The position numbers were made by a program, and so were the translations under genes. From an uncultured Sutterella sp. (lineage in GTDB: Bacteria; Pseudomonadota; Gammaproteobacteria; Burkholderiales; Burkholderiaceae_F), in NCBI GenBank assembly GCA_905213905.1, contig CAJMKD010000036.1, forward strand, positions 1 to 22,386: a stretch of DNA of 22,386 nucleotides, read 5' to 3'. The notes under the pieces are model-generated. The model saw only the letters and a list, made by a program, of their open reading frames with translations, was not told where the DNA came from and made no database searches. Positions 15,310-22,067 of the stretch are shown in pieces; the first letter of the stretch is position 1; each line of letters opens with the position of its first letter.

Positions 15310-15960
15310 ATGGCATCAGGCGCAAGCAGAGGCGGCGTCATCGCCTTTCTCTTATTCATCCTTCTCACGGAAATATGCCTCTCGGGATTCATTCTGCCGA
15401 GCGACTTCATTCGGCGGAACGCCGATCTTGAGTGGCAGTGGGTGAACGATTCGCTCGGCCCGTCGACGAATGCGCGCATCGACCGGATGGCAGGCGCGAT
15501 GTACGACGCCGTCGTCCTCGGACCGGCGCTCGAAGAGAAGCTCCGCGCCTGGGCGCTCCCCACCGAGCGCGCGCGCCGGAGCAAATCGCTCATCAATCCG
15601 CAGAAGCGCGAAGAGATCTGGAACTACTACGAAGAGCGCATCAACGTGGCGTTCGACACCCTCTACTGGTTCTTCCGGCGTCTGTCGCTCTTCATCATCT
15701 GGCTGCCGCTCTGGCTTCCTGCGATCGTGATCGCCGTCCGCACCGGCTTTCTCGAGCGCGACATCAAGAAGTCAGGCTTCGCGCATACGTCGCCCACCAT
15801 TCAGCATCACGCCTTCAAGGCGATCGGGGGCGCGGTGTTCGTGCTCCTCGCCTCCTTTTTGCTCCCGGTCGCATTGCCGCCCGTTGCGGTGCCCGTCCTC
15901 TACGGCATCGTCGTTCTCCTCACCGGCATTGCGTGTTCGAACATACAGAAAAGAATATGA
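15310..15960 (+). CDS. DUF4400 integrating-element membrane protein
   Basis: This 216-aa inner-membrane protein resembles the DUF4400 family found directly downstream of traD in SXT, IncA/C and PFGI-type elements. Hydrophobic segments lie at about 9-27 (IAFLLFILLTEICLSGFIL), 122-145 (RRLSLFIIWLPLWLPAIVIAV) and two close ones at 175-212. The conserved-looking stretch EERINVAFDTLYWFFRR precedes the second segment, and ERDIKKSGFAHTSPTIQHH follows it. The exact function in conjugation is unknown; it probably supports the coupling or mating apparatus. GAGGAG at 15296-15301 is a good ribosome site. The TGA at 15958-15960 overlaps the ATG of cas8e (ATGA), so the membrane protein and the CRISPR operon are translationally coupled, which is unexpected. 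Confidence 0.85.
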   Translation: MASGASRGGVIAFLLFILLTEICLSGFILPSDFIRRNADLEWQWVNDSLGPSTNARIDRMAGAMYDAVVLGPALEEKLRAWALPTERARRSKSLINPQKREEIWNYYEERINVAFDTLYWFFRRLSLFIIWLPLWLPAIVIAVRTGFLERDIKKSGFAHTSPTIQHHAFKAIGGAVFVLLASFLLPVALPPVAVPVLYGIVVLLTGIACSNIQKRI

Positions 15961-17420
15961 ACTCCGCTCTTGACATTCATTTCATCAACGTTGATGCGGC
16001 CGATCTCATATCCGTCCGGGACATCTTTTCCGGACGTTGCTTCGGCGGCCTCACGGGACCCGCCTGGAAGAAGATCGTATCGCTCAAGTTTCTGCTCGCG
16101 ATCGCTCAGGGAGCCTGCCGGCCTGAAACGGATGCCAATCTGCCGAAGACATCGGAAGAACTCGCCGAGCGCGTGAGGAACTATCTTGACGCGCACGAAG
16201 ACTCCTTCCTGCTCGACAATCCCGAACGCCCGTTCCTGCAGCATCCGGTCGCACGGATCGCCAAAGGCTTTCCTGTTCAGGCAGCGATGCCCGGAAAGTT
16301 CACCGGGAACAATGCCGTCATCCAGCAGTCGACGCTCGCGAGAGCGCCGTCCGAAGCAGACTGCGTCATGGCGTTGCTCACGAACGCCGTCATGCCGTTT
16401 GCCGGAAAGAAGCACGACGCCGTCTGGATCGGACCGGCGCAGCCGGAAAAGAAAAAGCCCGGCCCTTCGCCGATGCTCGGAATGACGAGCTGCATTCATG
16501 TGTTCATCCTCGGCAAGACGCTTCTCGACACGATCCGACTCAACATGCTCCCGGCGTCCGACCTTCGAGGACTCCCGCAGTATTCGGCCGGTCTCGGCAC
16601 GCCGCCCTGGGAGCGCATGCCGGCAGCAGAAACAGGAGCCGAAGCGGAAGCGCTCCGACATTCGCTGATGGGGCGGCTCATTCCCATGGCCCGCTTCCAG
16701 CTGCTCGAGGGCGGCATGCTCCATTCGACGGCCGGGATAGAGGCGGTCCCGATCTCAGAGCACGGCGCGGCAGATCCGTCCGTCGTCGTGTATCCGAATA
16801 AGAGCTCGAAGAACGGCTTCGTTGCGTGCGGGCTTTCGTTCATGTCCGTCTGGGAGACGGCGGTCGGCGCGCTGACGGGGCTTTCGCCGCGCGGCGAGCC
16901 GGACGAAAAGAAATACCCGCCCCCGCTTCAGGCTGCTGCGGCGCTCGAGCGTGCCATTGCCTCAGAAAACGGCCTTGCCGGACTCTGGGCCGGCGGCATT
17001 GATGTCCGCTACAGCACGGGCGAGCAGGTCCTGTCGCTCGGCGGCAGCTGCAGGGAGACGGCCGTTCTTTTCTCAAACGAACCCGAACGGCGCTGCGCCT
17101 TCCGCAGAGCTGCTCTGCTTCTCGAAGGCTGGCGGCGCTTCGGCGCAGCCGTCTATCGGGCGTCCGAGCGGCTCGCCGCAAGCGACGGCATCCGAGAGAA
17201 CTTGCGAGCGGAGGCCAATGCCTTCATCGACCGAAAGCTGCCCGAATGGACGTCGGCATCGGACCCTGAAGCCGCCTGGCTTCGCATCGCGTCGGGCCTG
17301 GAAACCCTGTGGCTGCGCCGCTTCGGCGGGCGCGTCGCCAATGCGCCGGCCCGTCCGGAACTTCTGGCCTTCGCGCCCGGACTTAAAAACCTCATCAAGG
17401 AATTGAATCATGCGTCATGA
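15957..17420 (+). CDS. cas8e: Cas8e (Cse1/CasA), large subunit of type I-E Cascade
   Basis: This 487-aa subunit recognises the PAM and positions Cas3 in type I-E interference. The N-terminal region shows the family pattern (GPAWKKIVSLKFLLAIAQGA, then DNPERPFLQHPV), and the length is typical (about 500 aa). The C-terminal third is helical, as expected for the four-helix bundle. The start is ATG 15957, sharing ATGA with the DUF4400 stop. The frame is open further upstream, but that extension lies entirely over DUF4400 and is not protein-like for this family. The gene overlaps cse2 by 11 bases. Without cas3 nearby, the Cas3-recruiting role of this subunit would need a helicase encoded elsewhere. 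Confidence 0.88.
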   Translation: MNSALDIHFINVDAADLISVRDIFSGRCFGGLTGPAWKKIVSLKFLLAIAQGACRPETDANLPKTSEELAERVRNYLDAHEDSFLLDNPERPFLQHPVARIAKGFPVQAAMPGKFTGNNAVIQQSTLARAPSEADCVMALLTNAVMPFAGKKHDAVWIGPAQPEKKKPGPSPMLGMTSCIHVFILGKTLLDTIRLNMLPASDLRGLPQYSAGLGTPPWERMPAAETGAEAEALRHSLMGRLIPMARFQLLEGGMLHSTAGIEAVPISEHGAADPSVVVYPNKSSKNGFVACGLSFMSVWETAVGALTGLSPRGEPDEKKYPPPLQAAAALERAIASENGLAGLWAGGIDVRYSTGEQVLSLGGSCRETAVLFSNEPERRCAFRRAALLLEGWRRFGAAVYRASERLAASDGIRENLRAEANAFIDRKLPEWTSASDPEAAWLRIASGLETLWLRRFGGRVANAPARPELLAFAPGLKNLIKELNHAS

Positions 17421-17922
17421 AGAAGCCAAAGACCTGCTGGCCGCTGTCGCCGATCTGAAGGAAAAAGGCGACAAAGCGTCGATAGCCAAGCTTCGTTACG
17501 GCGAAAGGCCGTCGCGCCGCATTGCGGCCGCAGAAGTCATCGGTCGCTGGTACTACCCGCACTCCGAAGCGGAGCTCACGCTCATCGCTGCTTTTCTTGC
17601 GGCTTTCGTCCGCAACCACTTCGTGAGCGCAGAAGGCCGCTCGCTTTCCGGCGCCGTTTTCACGATGGAAAGCGGAATCTCGGCGCCGAGGCTATTCAAC
17701 CGGCTGATTTCACCGGCTTCGACGGAAGAGCTCGCCGGGGTTGTTCCCGGCGTGCTCCGCAGGCTCTCTGCGGAAGGCATCGCCGTCGATTACGCGGCGG
17801 GGCTCTGCGACGCCGTCAATTTCAATCTTGATCCGGAAGGCATTGTCCTCCGGTGGATGCAGGCGGCAAATCGGGAAAAGAACAGGGAAAAGCTGGCCGC
17901 ACGCAAGGAGGCCGCCAAATGA
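17410..17922 (+). CDS. cse2: Cse2 (CasB/Cas11e), small subunit of Cascade
   Basis: This 170-aa, all-helical small subunit forms the dimer along the belly of Cascade and stabilises the R-loop. Family marks include KGDKASIAKLRYGERPSRR near the start (the GDRAxLRRLR-like motif), IAAFLAAFVRNHF, and PRLFNRLISPASTEELAGVV. Length fits the family (about 160-200 aa). It starts inside cas8e (11-base overlap) and its TGA overlaps the cas6e ATG (ATGA), so all three are coupled. Confidence 0.88.
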   Translation: MRHEEAKDLLAAVADLKEKGDKASIAKLRYGERPSRRIAAAEVIGRWYYPHSEAELTLIAAFLAAFVRNHFVSAEGRSLSGAVFTMESGISAPRLFNRLISPASTEELAGVVPGVLRRLSAEGIAVDYAAGLCDAVNFNLDPEGIVLRWMQAANREKNREKLAARKEAAK

Positions 17923-18527
17923 ACTACTACGGCCGAATCACCATGCAGCCGCTCGCCGTTGCTCAAAACCGCGGCGCGACGGCGTACCGCGAACATCTGC
18001 TCATGCGCAAGCTCTTTCAGCATTGCGCGCCCGTCTGGCATGCCTCCACGTTGGGCGGCCTGCGACGGATCGTCTTCGTGTCCGGCGCAAAGCCTGAGCT
18101 GCCACCGGATTCGCCGATCCTCGTCGAAATCCGTCCGTATCCGGAAGAGATGCTGGAAGCGAGCCGCTTCGGCTTCGAAATCCTGCTCGCGAACCGGCAG
18201 ACGCGCCATCTGCCGGGCGACGCGGGCAATGCGGAGCGCCGGTATGCGTTCAGAAGCAAAGACGCGCTCCTCCAATGGTTTCCCGGGTTTGCGGCGGCGC
18301 AGGGCGGGTTCGAAGTCAAAAACCCGATGCTTCAGAAAACAGGAACGGTGGCTTTCTCCCGCAGAAATACGGTGAACGACAAATACGAACGCATTGCCTT
18401 CCGCACGGCGGAATTCGCGGGCGAACTGAAGGTCATCGACCGCGAGCGCTTCCGCAGCGCCGTCTTCAACGGACTCGGCAAGAAGAAAAGCTACGGCTGC
18501 GGACTGCTCCGCATCTTTCCCATTTGA
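17919..18527 (+). CDS. cas6e: Cas6e (CasE), pre-crRNA endonuclease
   Basis: This 202-aa endoribonuclease cuts the CRISPR transcript at the base of each repeat hairpin and stays bound to the crRNA 3' end. His26 in YREHLLMRKLF matches the catalytic histidine of Cas6e in position and context. The glycine-rich C-terminal motif NGLGKKKSYGCGLL is the family signature. The start is ATG 17919 (ATGA with cse2); the upstream extension of the frame belongs to cse2 sequence. The gene order is unusual: in the common I-E order cas6e follows cas5e, whereas here it precedes cas7e. The 59-base gap after it contains an imperfect repeat of CGAACTT units. Confidence 0.9.
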   Translation: MNYYGRITMQPLAVAQNRGATAYREHLLMRKLFQHCAPVWHASTLGGLRRIVFVSGAKPELPPDSPILVEIRPYPEEMLEASRFGFEILLANRQTRHLPGDAGNAERRYAFRSKDALLQWFPGFAAAQGGFEVKNPMLQKTGTVAFSRRNTVNDKYERIAFRTAEFAGELKVIDRERFRSAVFNGLGKKKSYGCGLLRIFPI

Positions 18528-18586
18528 GCTTTGCGCGAACTTGACCGCGAACTTTAAGACCGAACTTAAACCGGAGGAAAAATGAA

Positions 18587-19624
18587 ATGTCCACGATCCT
18601 TGAACTCCATATTCTCCAAACCTTTCCTGTTTCGTGCCTCAACCGCGACGACGTCGGCGCCGTCAAGACGGTCGAAATCGGCGGCGTGACCCGCGCCCGC
18701 GTCTCCTCGCAGTGCTGGAAGCGTCAGATCCGCATGGCGCTTCGCGATCTCGGCGTGAAGATCGGCATGCGCACTTTCCGCCTGGCCGAGCTCATCAAGG
18801 CGCGGCTCGCAGAAACCGACGGCGAGATTGCGGAGCCCGCCCGAAACGAATGCGCTGAAAAAGCGGCCGCTGCGCTCGGTGCGGACAAGACGGGCGTCTT
18901 CATGTCGGCCTCGGACATCGATCAGCTCTGCAGTCTGATCCGCAGCGCGGCGTTCGATCCGGACAGGGTCACCAAGAAGGACATCGAAAAGCTCGCAACA
19001 TCGGTGAACCGCCGCAACGGCTCTCACGACGGCCTCGACATCGCGCTTTTCGGGCGCATGCTCGCCGCCGTCGACAATTACGACGTCGAAGCGGCCGTAT
19101 CCGTTTCGCATGCCTACACGACGCACGCCGTGACGACGGGCCTCGACTACTTCACGACGCTCGACGATGCAACGAATCGGGCGGGCATGATCGGGACGAC
19201 CGACTTCTCCGCAGGCACTTTCTACCGCTATCTCTCGCTCAACGTCGATCAGCTCAAGCGCGAGCTCGGCATCAAGAAGTCGGAAGATCTGACGGCTGCT
19301 GTCACCGCCTTCCTCAAGGCCGTCTACATCGCCGTGCCGCAGGCGCGCCAGCACACGATGGCGGCCTATTCGCCCTGGTCCTACGCCAAGGTGCTTGTCC
19401 GCACGGGGCAGCCTTTCCAGTGCTGCTTCGAAAAGCCGGTCCGCGCCGTCGGCTTCAGCGGCATGCTCGAGCCGTCCGTCAAAGCCATGGAAAGCGAGAT
19501 CGCGCACGTCGAGAAGATTTCCGGGTCGCTCTACGGCAAGAAGGCGGAATTTACGTTCGGCATCGGCGACAAGTCGATCGACGACTTGTGCGCGGAGGTC
19601 TGTCAGGCGCTGAATGCGCAATGA
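18587..19624 (+). CDS. cas7e: Cas7e (Cse4/CasC), Cascade backbone subunit
   Basis: This 345-aa backbone protein binds crRNA as a six-fold filament in type I-E Cascade. The start LELHILQTFPVSCLNRDDVG and RARVSSQCWKRQIR match the family N terminus (the LQ-x6-NRD-x2G and RVSSQ-WKR patterns). QARQHTMAAYSPWSYAKVLV is the characteristic downstream motif. The length is typical (about 350 aa). The start is ATG 18587 with GGAGG at 18573-18577; an ATG five bases earlier is out of frame. The TGA overlaps the cas5e ATG (ATGA). Confidence 0.93.
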   Translation: MSTILELHILQTFPVSCLNRDDVGAVKTVEIGGVTRARVSSQCWKRQIRMALRDLGVKIGMRTFRLAELIKARLAETDGEIAEPARNECAEKAAAALGADKTGVFMSASDIDQLCSLIRSAAFDPDRVTKKDIEKLATSVNRRNGSHDGLDIALFGRMLAAVDNYDVEAAVSVSHAYTTHAVTTGLDYFTTLDDATNRAGMIGTTDFSAGTFYRYLSLNVDQLKRELGIKKSEDLTAAVTAFLKAVYIAVPQARQHTMAAYSPWSYAKVLVRTGQPFQCCFEKPVRAVGFSGMLEPSVKAMESEIAHVEKISGSLYGKKAEFTFGIGDKSIDDLCAEVCQALNAQ

Positions 19625-20340
19625 GGCCGGCCATGCGTTCTAAAGTCCTTCTCATGTGGCTGGAAGGCCCTCTGCAGAGCTGGGGCGGCGATGCAATGCC
19701 CTATGACCGGACGACGCAAAGCTATCCGACGCGGTCTGCCATTTACGGCATGGTTTTCTCCGCCTGCGGCTGGTTCGGTCCGCAGGAAGAGCGGCTTGCG
19801 GCCGCAGCTTCCTGTCCGCTTCGGATTGCGGGGTATCAGCCGTTCGATGCGCTGCCTTTTTCAGAATTTCAATCTGTCGGCACGGGATATGAGCCGACCG
19901 ACGACTGGGAAGACCGGATGATCCCGAAGCGGACGGACGGCAAGCGTCCGGCGGGCGTTGCAGGCGGCAAGGTGCTTCTCAAGCATTATCTGACCGACTG
20001 CCGGTTCGCCGCTTTTGTCGGAGTGCCGGACGCGTGGGAGGCAGATGTTCGCGCCGCCATAGTGTCGCCGGCCGGGCCGCTTTATCTGGGCCGAAAGAAC
20101 TGCGTGCCAGGTTATCCGCCGCTTCTGGGACTCTTTGACGCCGAGGTAGCGGCCGAAAAAGCGCTCGAACGTTTTCTTCAGGAGCGTGCGCAGTTCAGGG
20201 CGGCCTTAGCTCGTCGATTTGAAGTTGTTGAGACGCAGGAAGAAGACGAGAGTTCGTTTAAAATCGATGTTCCTCTGGCGTTCGGCAAGTTTCCGAAGAA
20301 GAAGGGACGCCGTATCCGAATCGTCCTCAGCGATCTTTAA
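19621..20340 (+). CDS. cas5e: Cas5e (CasD), crRNA 5'-handle-binding Cascade subunit
   Basis: This 239-aa RAMP protein caps the crRNA 5' handle. LLMWLEGPLQSWGGDAMPYDRTTQSYPTRSAIYGM is arranged exactly as in Cas5e (LxGPLQSWG, then R-T-x3-PT-S-x-GM); VLLKHYLTDCRFAAFVG and PLYLGRKNCVPGYPPLLGLFD are the other conserved blocks. The start is ATG 19621 (ATGA with cas7e); ATG 19633 is an alternative four codons in. The last cas gene ends only 23 bases before the first CRISPR repeat, leaving no space for a leader. Confidence 0.92.
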   Translation: MRPAMRSKVLLMWLEGPLQSWGGDAMPYDRTTQSYPTRSAIYGMVFSACGWFGPQEERLAAAASCPLRIAGYQPFDALPFSEFQSVGTGYEPTDDWEDRMIPKRTDGKRPAGVAGGKVLLKHYLTDCRFAAFVGVPDAWEADVRAAIVSPAGPLYLGRKNCVPGYPPLLGLFDAEVAAEKALERFLQERAQFRAALARRFEVVETQEEDESSFKIDVPLAFGKFPKKKGRRIRIVLSDL

Positions 20341-20363
20341 AAGTTTTGTACGTGTTTGCCGGC

Positions 20364-20879
20364 ATTTGCTCCGCGTGTGCGGGGATAGTTCCACGACGAG
20401 CCTTGGCGCTTTCATTGACGAAAGATTTGCTCCGCGTGTGCGGGGATAGTTCTTGCTTATACCGGTCGCAGGCGTAGGCTGCACGATTTGCTCCGCGTGT
20501 GCGGGGATAGTTCCGCAATCATTTGTTTTTAGGACTCCTGCCATGGATTTGCTCCGCGTGTGCGGGGATAGTTCCTAGCGAGAGTACTCGCCGGGCGCGG
20601 GAGCGCCATTTGCTCCGCGTATGCGGGGATAGTTCTCCGCAAGCGAGCTTGATCGCACCAGAGCCTCCAATTGCTCCGCGAATGCGGGGATAGTTCCCAG
20701 CGCTTCACGGTGGAGATGTCGACGACGCTATTTGCTCCGCGTGTGCGGGGATTGTTCTCGTCTTGCGGCAATAGCCTCCGGCGGCTCTGGATTGGCTCCG
20801 TGTATGCGGGGATAGTTCCTTTCCACGCAAGATTTGCTGTAGGTCTCAATGTCTAGCTCCGCGCATGCGGGGATATGAG
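20364..20879 (+). CRISPR. Type I-E CRISPR array, 9 repeats and 8 spacers
   Basis: Nine 28-bp repeats start at 20364, 20425, 20486, 20547, 20608, 20669, 20730, 20791 and 20852, with a constant 61-bp period and 33-base spacers. The core CTCCGC-GTGT-GCGGGG forms the Cas6e hairpin, and ATAGTTC is the 3' end that becomes the crRNA handle (compare ATAAACC in E. coli). Repeats 1-4 are identical. Repeats 5, 6, 8 and 9 vary mainly in the four-base loop, repeat 7 in the handle, and repeat 9 lacks ATAGTTC. Decay at the right end and hairpin orientation agree that transcription is on the plus strand, the same as the cas genes. All eight spacers begin with C or T. There is no AT-rich leader. The palindrome at 20898 would end the transcript. 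Confidence 0.97.
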
Positions 20880-20897
20880 GGGCAGCCGAACATAAAT

Positions 20898-20917
20898 AAG
20901 TTCAACCGGTTGAACTT
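20898..20917. terminator. Dispersed palindrome, copy 5 (after the CRISPR array)
   Basis: AAGTTCAACCGGTTGAACTT is a perfect 20-bp palindrome, 18 bases after the last repeat. The T run is short (TTT), so termination would be weaker than at copies 3, 4 and 6, but the place is right for ending pre-crRNA. Confidence 0.6.
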
Positions 20918-21149
20918 TGAAACGGCGTCGGTTGCCTGCTGATAGCAACATTTCTTAGTGCTGCAGGGGCTTGTCGTCATCGTCGGACAGAAGAAGACGC
21001 GTTCCATTATCCATTACCGTCTCGGGCGGAAGAAAAGTAGCCGACGACGCAGCCGGCTCAATCGGGGTGTTCCCGAAGTGAGGTCTCGAAATGGATGCCG
21101 ATCTCCCGTTACAGTACGACATCACTTTTCGATCCAGTTGTTTGATAAC

Positions 21150-21165
21150 AACCGTTAATACGGTT
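21150..21165. repeat. Short hairpin AACCGT/ACGGTT
   Basis: Six-base arms with a TAAT loop are followed by AAAAAA on the plus strand. On the minus strand it would be preceded by Ts, so it is not a strong terminator either way; it may be an operator near the TATAAT at 21197. Confidence 0.4.
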
Positions 21166-21196
21166 AAAAAATATAGATTTAATTCACGCGAAAGCG

Positions 21197-21202
21197 TATA
21201 AT
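21197..21202 (+). promoter_or_regulatory. Possible -10 element
   Basis: A consensus TATAAT is preceded by the small inverted repeat CGC-GAAA-GCG. The bases 17 upstream (TAGATT) are a poor -35. It could start a short RNA running through 21203-21480. Confidence 0.3.
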
Positions 21203-21339
21203 TAACAAAGCTTTTGAGGGATGCTCACCTCCAGGACCGGCCTTTTTTTGCTAAGAATTTGTTGTTTCGGGCCGGTTGGGATTCTGCCTGATCTTTGGGC
21301 ATGGCTCCTTCGGGTATGAGTTGCGGCTGCCAAAGGAAA

Positions 21340-21366
21340 AGGCCCGGTTCTTTCAAAACCGAGCCT
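21340..21366 (-). terminator. Possible minus-strand terminator
   Basis: AGGCCCGGTT (21340-21349) pairs with AACCGAGCCT (21357-21366) with one mismatch. On the minus strand the hairpin is followed by TTTT, as in an intrinsic terminator; on the plus strand no T run follows. Confidence 0.4.
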
Positions 21367-21407
21367 CTCCGATGCGTAACAGCATTATTCTCTGTTGGAG
21401 AACAAAG

Positions 21408-21482
21408 ATGGACAACCTCTCCAAGAGCATGGTTATTCTACAACAAAAGCACGATGCTTACGTTGTAGTTGGAAATTCGTGA
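21408..21482 (+). CDS. Possible 24-aa small ORF
   Basis: ATG 21408 has GGAG seven bases upstream and reads MDNLSKSMVILQQKHDAYVV to a TGA at 21480-21482. The coding stretch contains the nested inverted repeat CTACAAC (21438-21444)/GTTGTAG (21462-21468), so the conserved feature may be RNA structure and not the peptide. No family is recognised. Confidence 0.2.
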   Translation: MDNLSKSMVILQQKHDAYVVVGNS

Positions 21483-21605
21483 CACGTCTATTTTCTAGTC
21501 GAAATAGATGGCCTCCTGCTCGCAGCAGCGCTGCTTCCACGCTTCGTCGAGCTTCTGAAAACGCTGATTAGGTGTAGAAGGACCCGCAAGCATCGCCGCT
21601 AGGCG

Positions 21606-21637
21606 AAAAAGCCGCCCCGTCTGCAAAGGGCGGGCGG
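21606..21637 (-). terminator. Minus-strand intrinsic terminator
   Basis: Read on the minus strand, GC-rich arms (GGGCGG and CCGCCC on the plus strand at 21628-21633 and 21612-21617) enclose a 10-base loop and are followed by TTTTT (plus-strand AAAAA at 21606-21610). It would stop transcripts coming from the iscB side. Confidence 0.5.
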
Positions 21638-21686
21638 ACAGCTTGTGCTTCTTTGCATCGAACGAAAGATTTTGAGAGGAGCTACG

Positions 21687-21971
21687 ATGCGAATGTTCGA
21701 TCCGCCTCATCCCAGACAAGTCATCCAAGATATGATGAAAAGCCGCTCGGTGTCTGAAGTCGCCGAAGCACTCGGCATCGATCAGAGCACGCTTTCACGC
21801 GTGATCAACGGCCATGCTTCGATTTCACCCGATCTTGCGAGCAGACTCTCGGAGGCCTTCGGCCTTTATGCCGAAACTTGGTTGGAAATGCAGGCTGAGT
21901 TCGACGCCTGGCAATCGAGCACGACACAGCCTAGCATCTCGTTAATTCGACGAAAGCGTTTTAAGCGATAG
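21687..21971 (+). CDS. HigA-type XRE antitoxin/regulator, apparently without toxin
   Basis: The 94-aa product has the HigA/VapI layout: MRMFDPPHPRQVIQDMM at the start, a helix-turn-helix SVSEVAEALGIDQSTLSRVI, NGHASISPDLASRLSEAFG, and the closing AETWLEMQAEFDAWQ. HigA neutralises the HigB mRNA interferase and represses its own operon. The start ATG 21687 has GAGAGGA about six bases upstream; the frame extends further up but without family sequence. higB normally lies directly upstream, and I can read no HigB there on either strand. The gene may be an orphan antitoxin or a relic of a degraded pair. It is followed by the palindrome at 21996. Confidence 0.85.
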   Translation: MRMFDPPHPRQVIQDMMKSRSVSEVAEALGIDQSTLSRVINGHASISPDLASRLSEAFGLYAETWLEMQAEFDAWQSSTTQPSISLIRRKRFKR

Positions 21972-21995
21972 CTGGTTTTTCGCTTGTGCTGGGAC

Positions 21996-22017
21996 AGTTC
22001 AACCGGTTGAACTTTTT
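21996..22017. terminator. Dispersed palindrome, copy 6, between higA and iscB
   Basis: AGTTCAACCGGTTGAACT followed by TTTT lies 25 bases after the higA stop and 51 bases from the iscB stop on the other strand. It could terminate convergent transcription from both sides, although the A run on the left is missing. Confidence 0.65.
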
Positions 22018-22067
22018 CGCCAGGCGGTCTTGATCGTATGCCTATCGCGCCCATCACAATCTTAGGG

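Larger units (their letters stand above)
20918..21686. other. Long non-coding stretch with several hairpins
   Basis: There is no convincing protein gene in this 769-base stretch. Visible elements are the hairpin AACCGT-TAAT-ACGGTT followed by six As (21150-21165); a TATAAT at 21197-21202 with a weak -35; arms ACCGGCC/GGCCGGT around a T run near 21236-21280; a hairpin at 21340-21366; a nested hairpin at 21438-21468; and a minus-strand terminator near 21606-21637. The stretch could hold a small RNA or be debris between two insertions. Confidence 0.5.

Noticed and set aside
15432..15956. N-terminal extension of the cas8e frame
   Set aside because: It lies wholly over the DUF4400 gene, is Arg/His-rich, and is unlike Cas8e; ATG 15957 gives the normal family start.
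20206..20849. Minus-strand ORFs over the CRISPR array with repeated NYPRTRGAN
   Set aside because: They are translations of the CRISPR repeats; the 61-bp period plus spacers explains them.
15957..20879. Type IV CRISPR system typical of plasmids
   Set aside because: Cas8e, Cse2, the Cas6e His26 motif and the I-E repeat hairpin are all present; no Csf genes or DinG are seen.
21495..21728. 77-aa minus-strand ORF as a toxin partner of the HigA-like gene
   Set aside because: It does not resemble HigB, is on the wrong strand for a HigBA operon, and contains an intrinsic terminator in its own direction.
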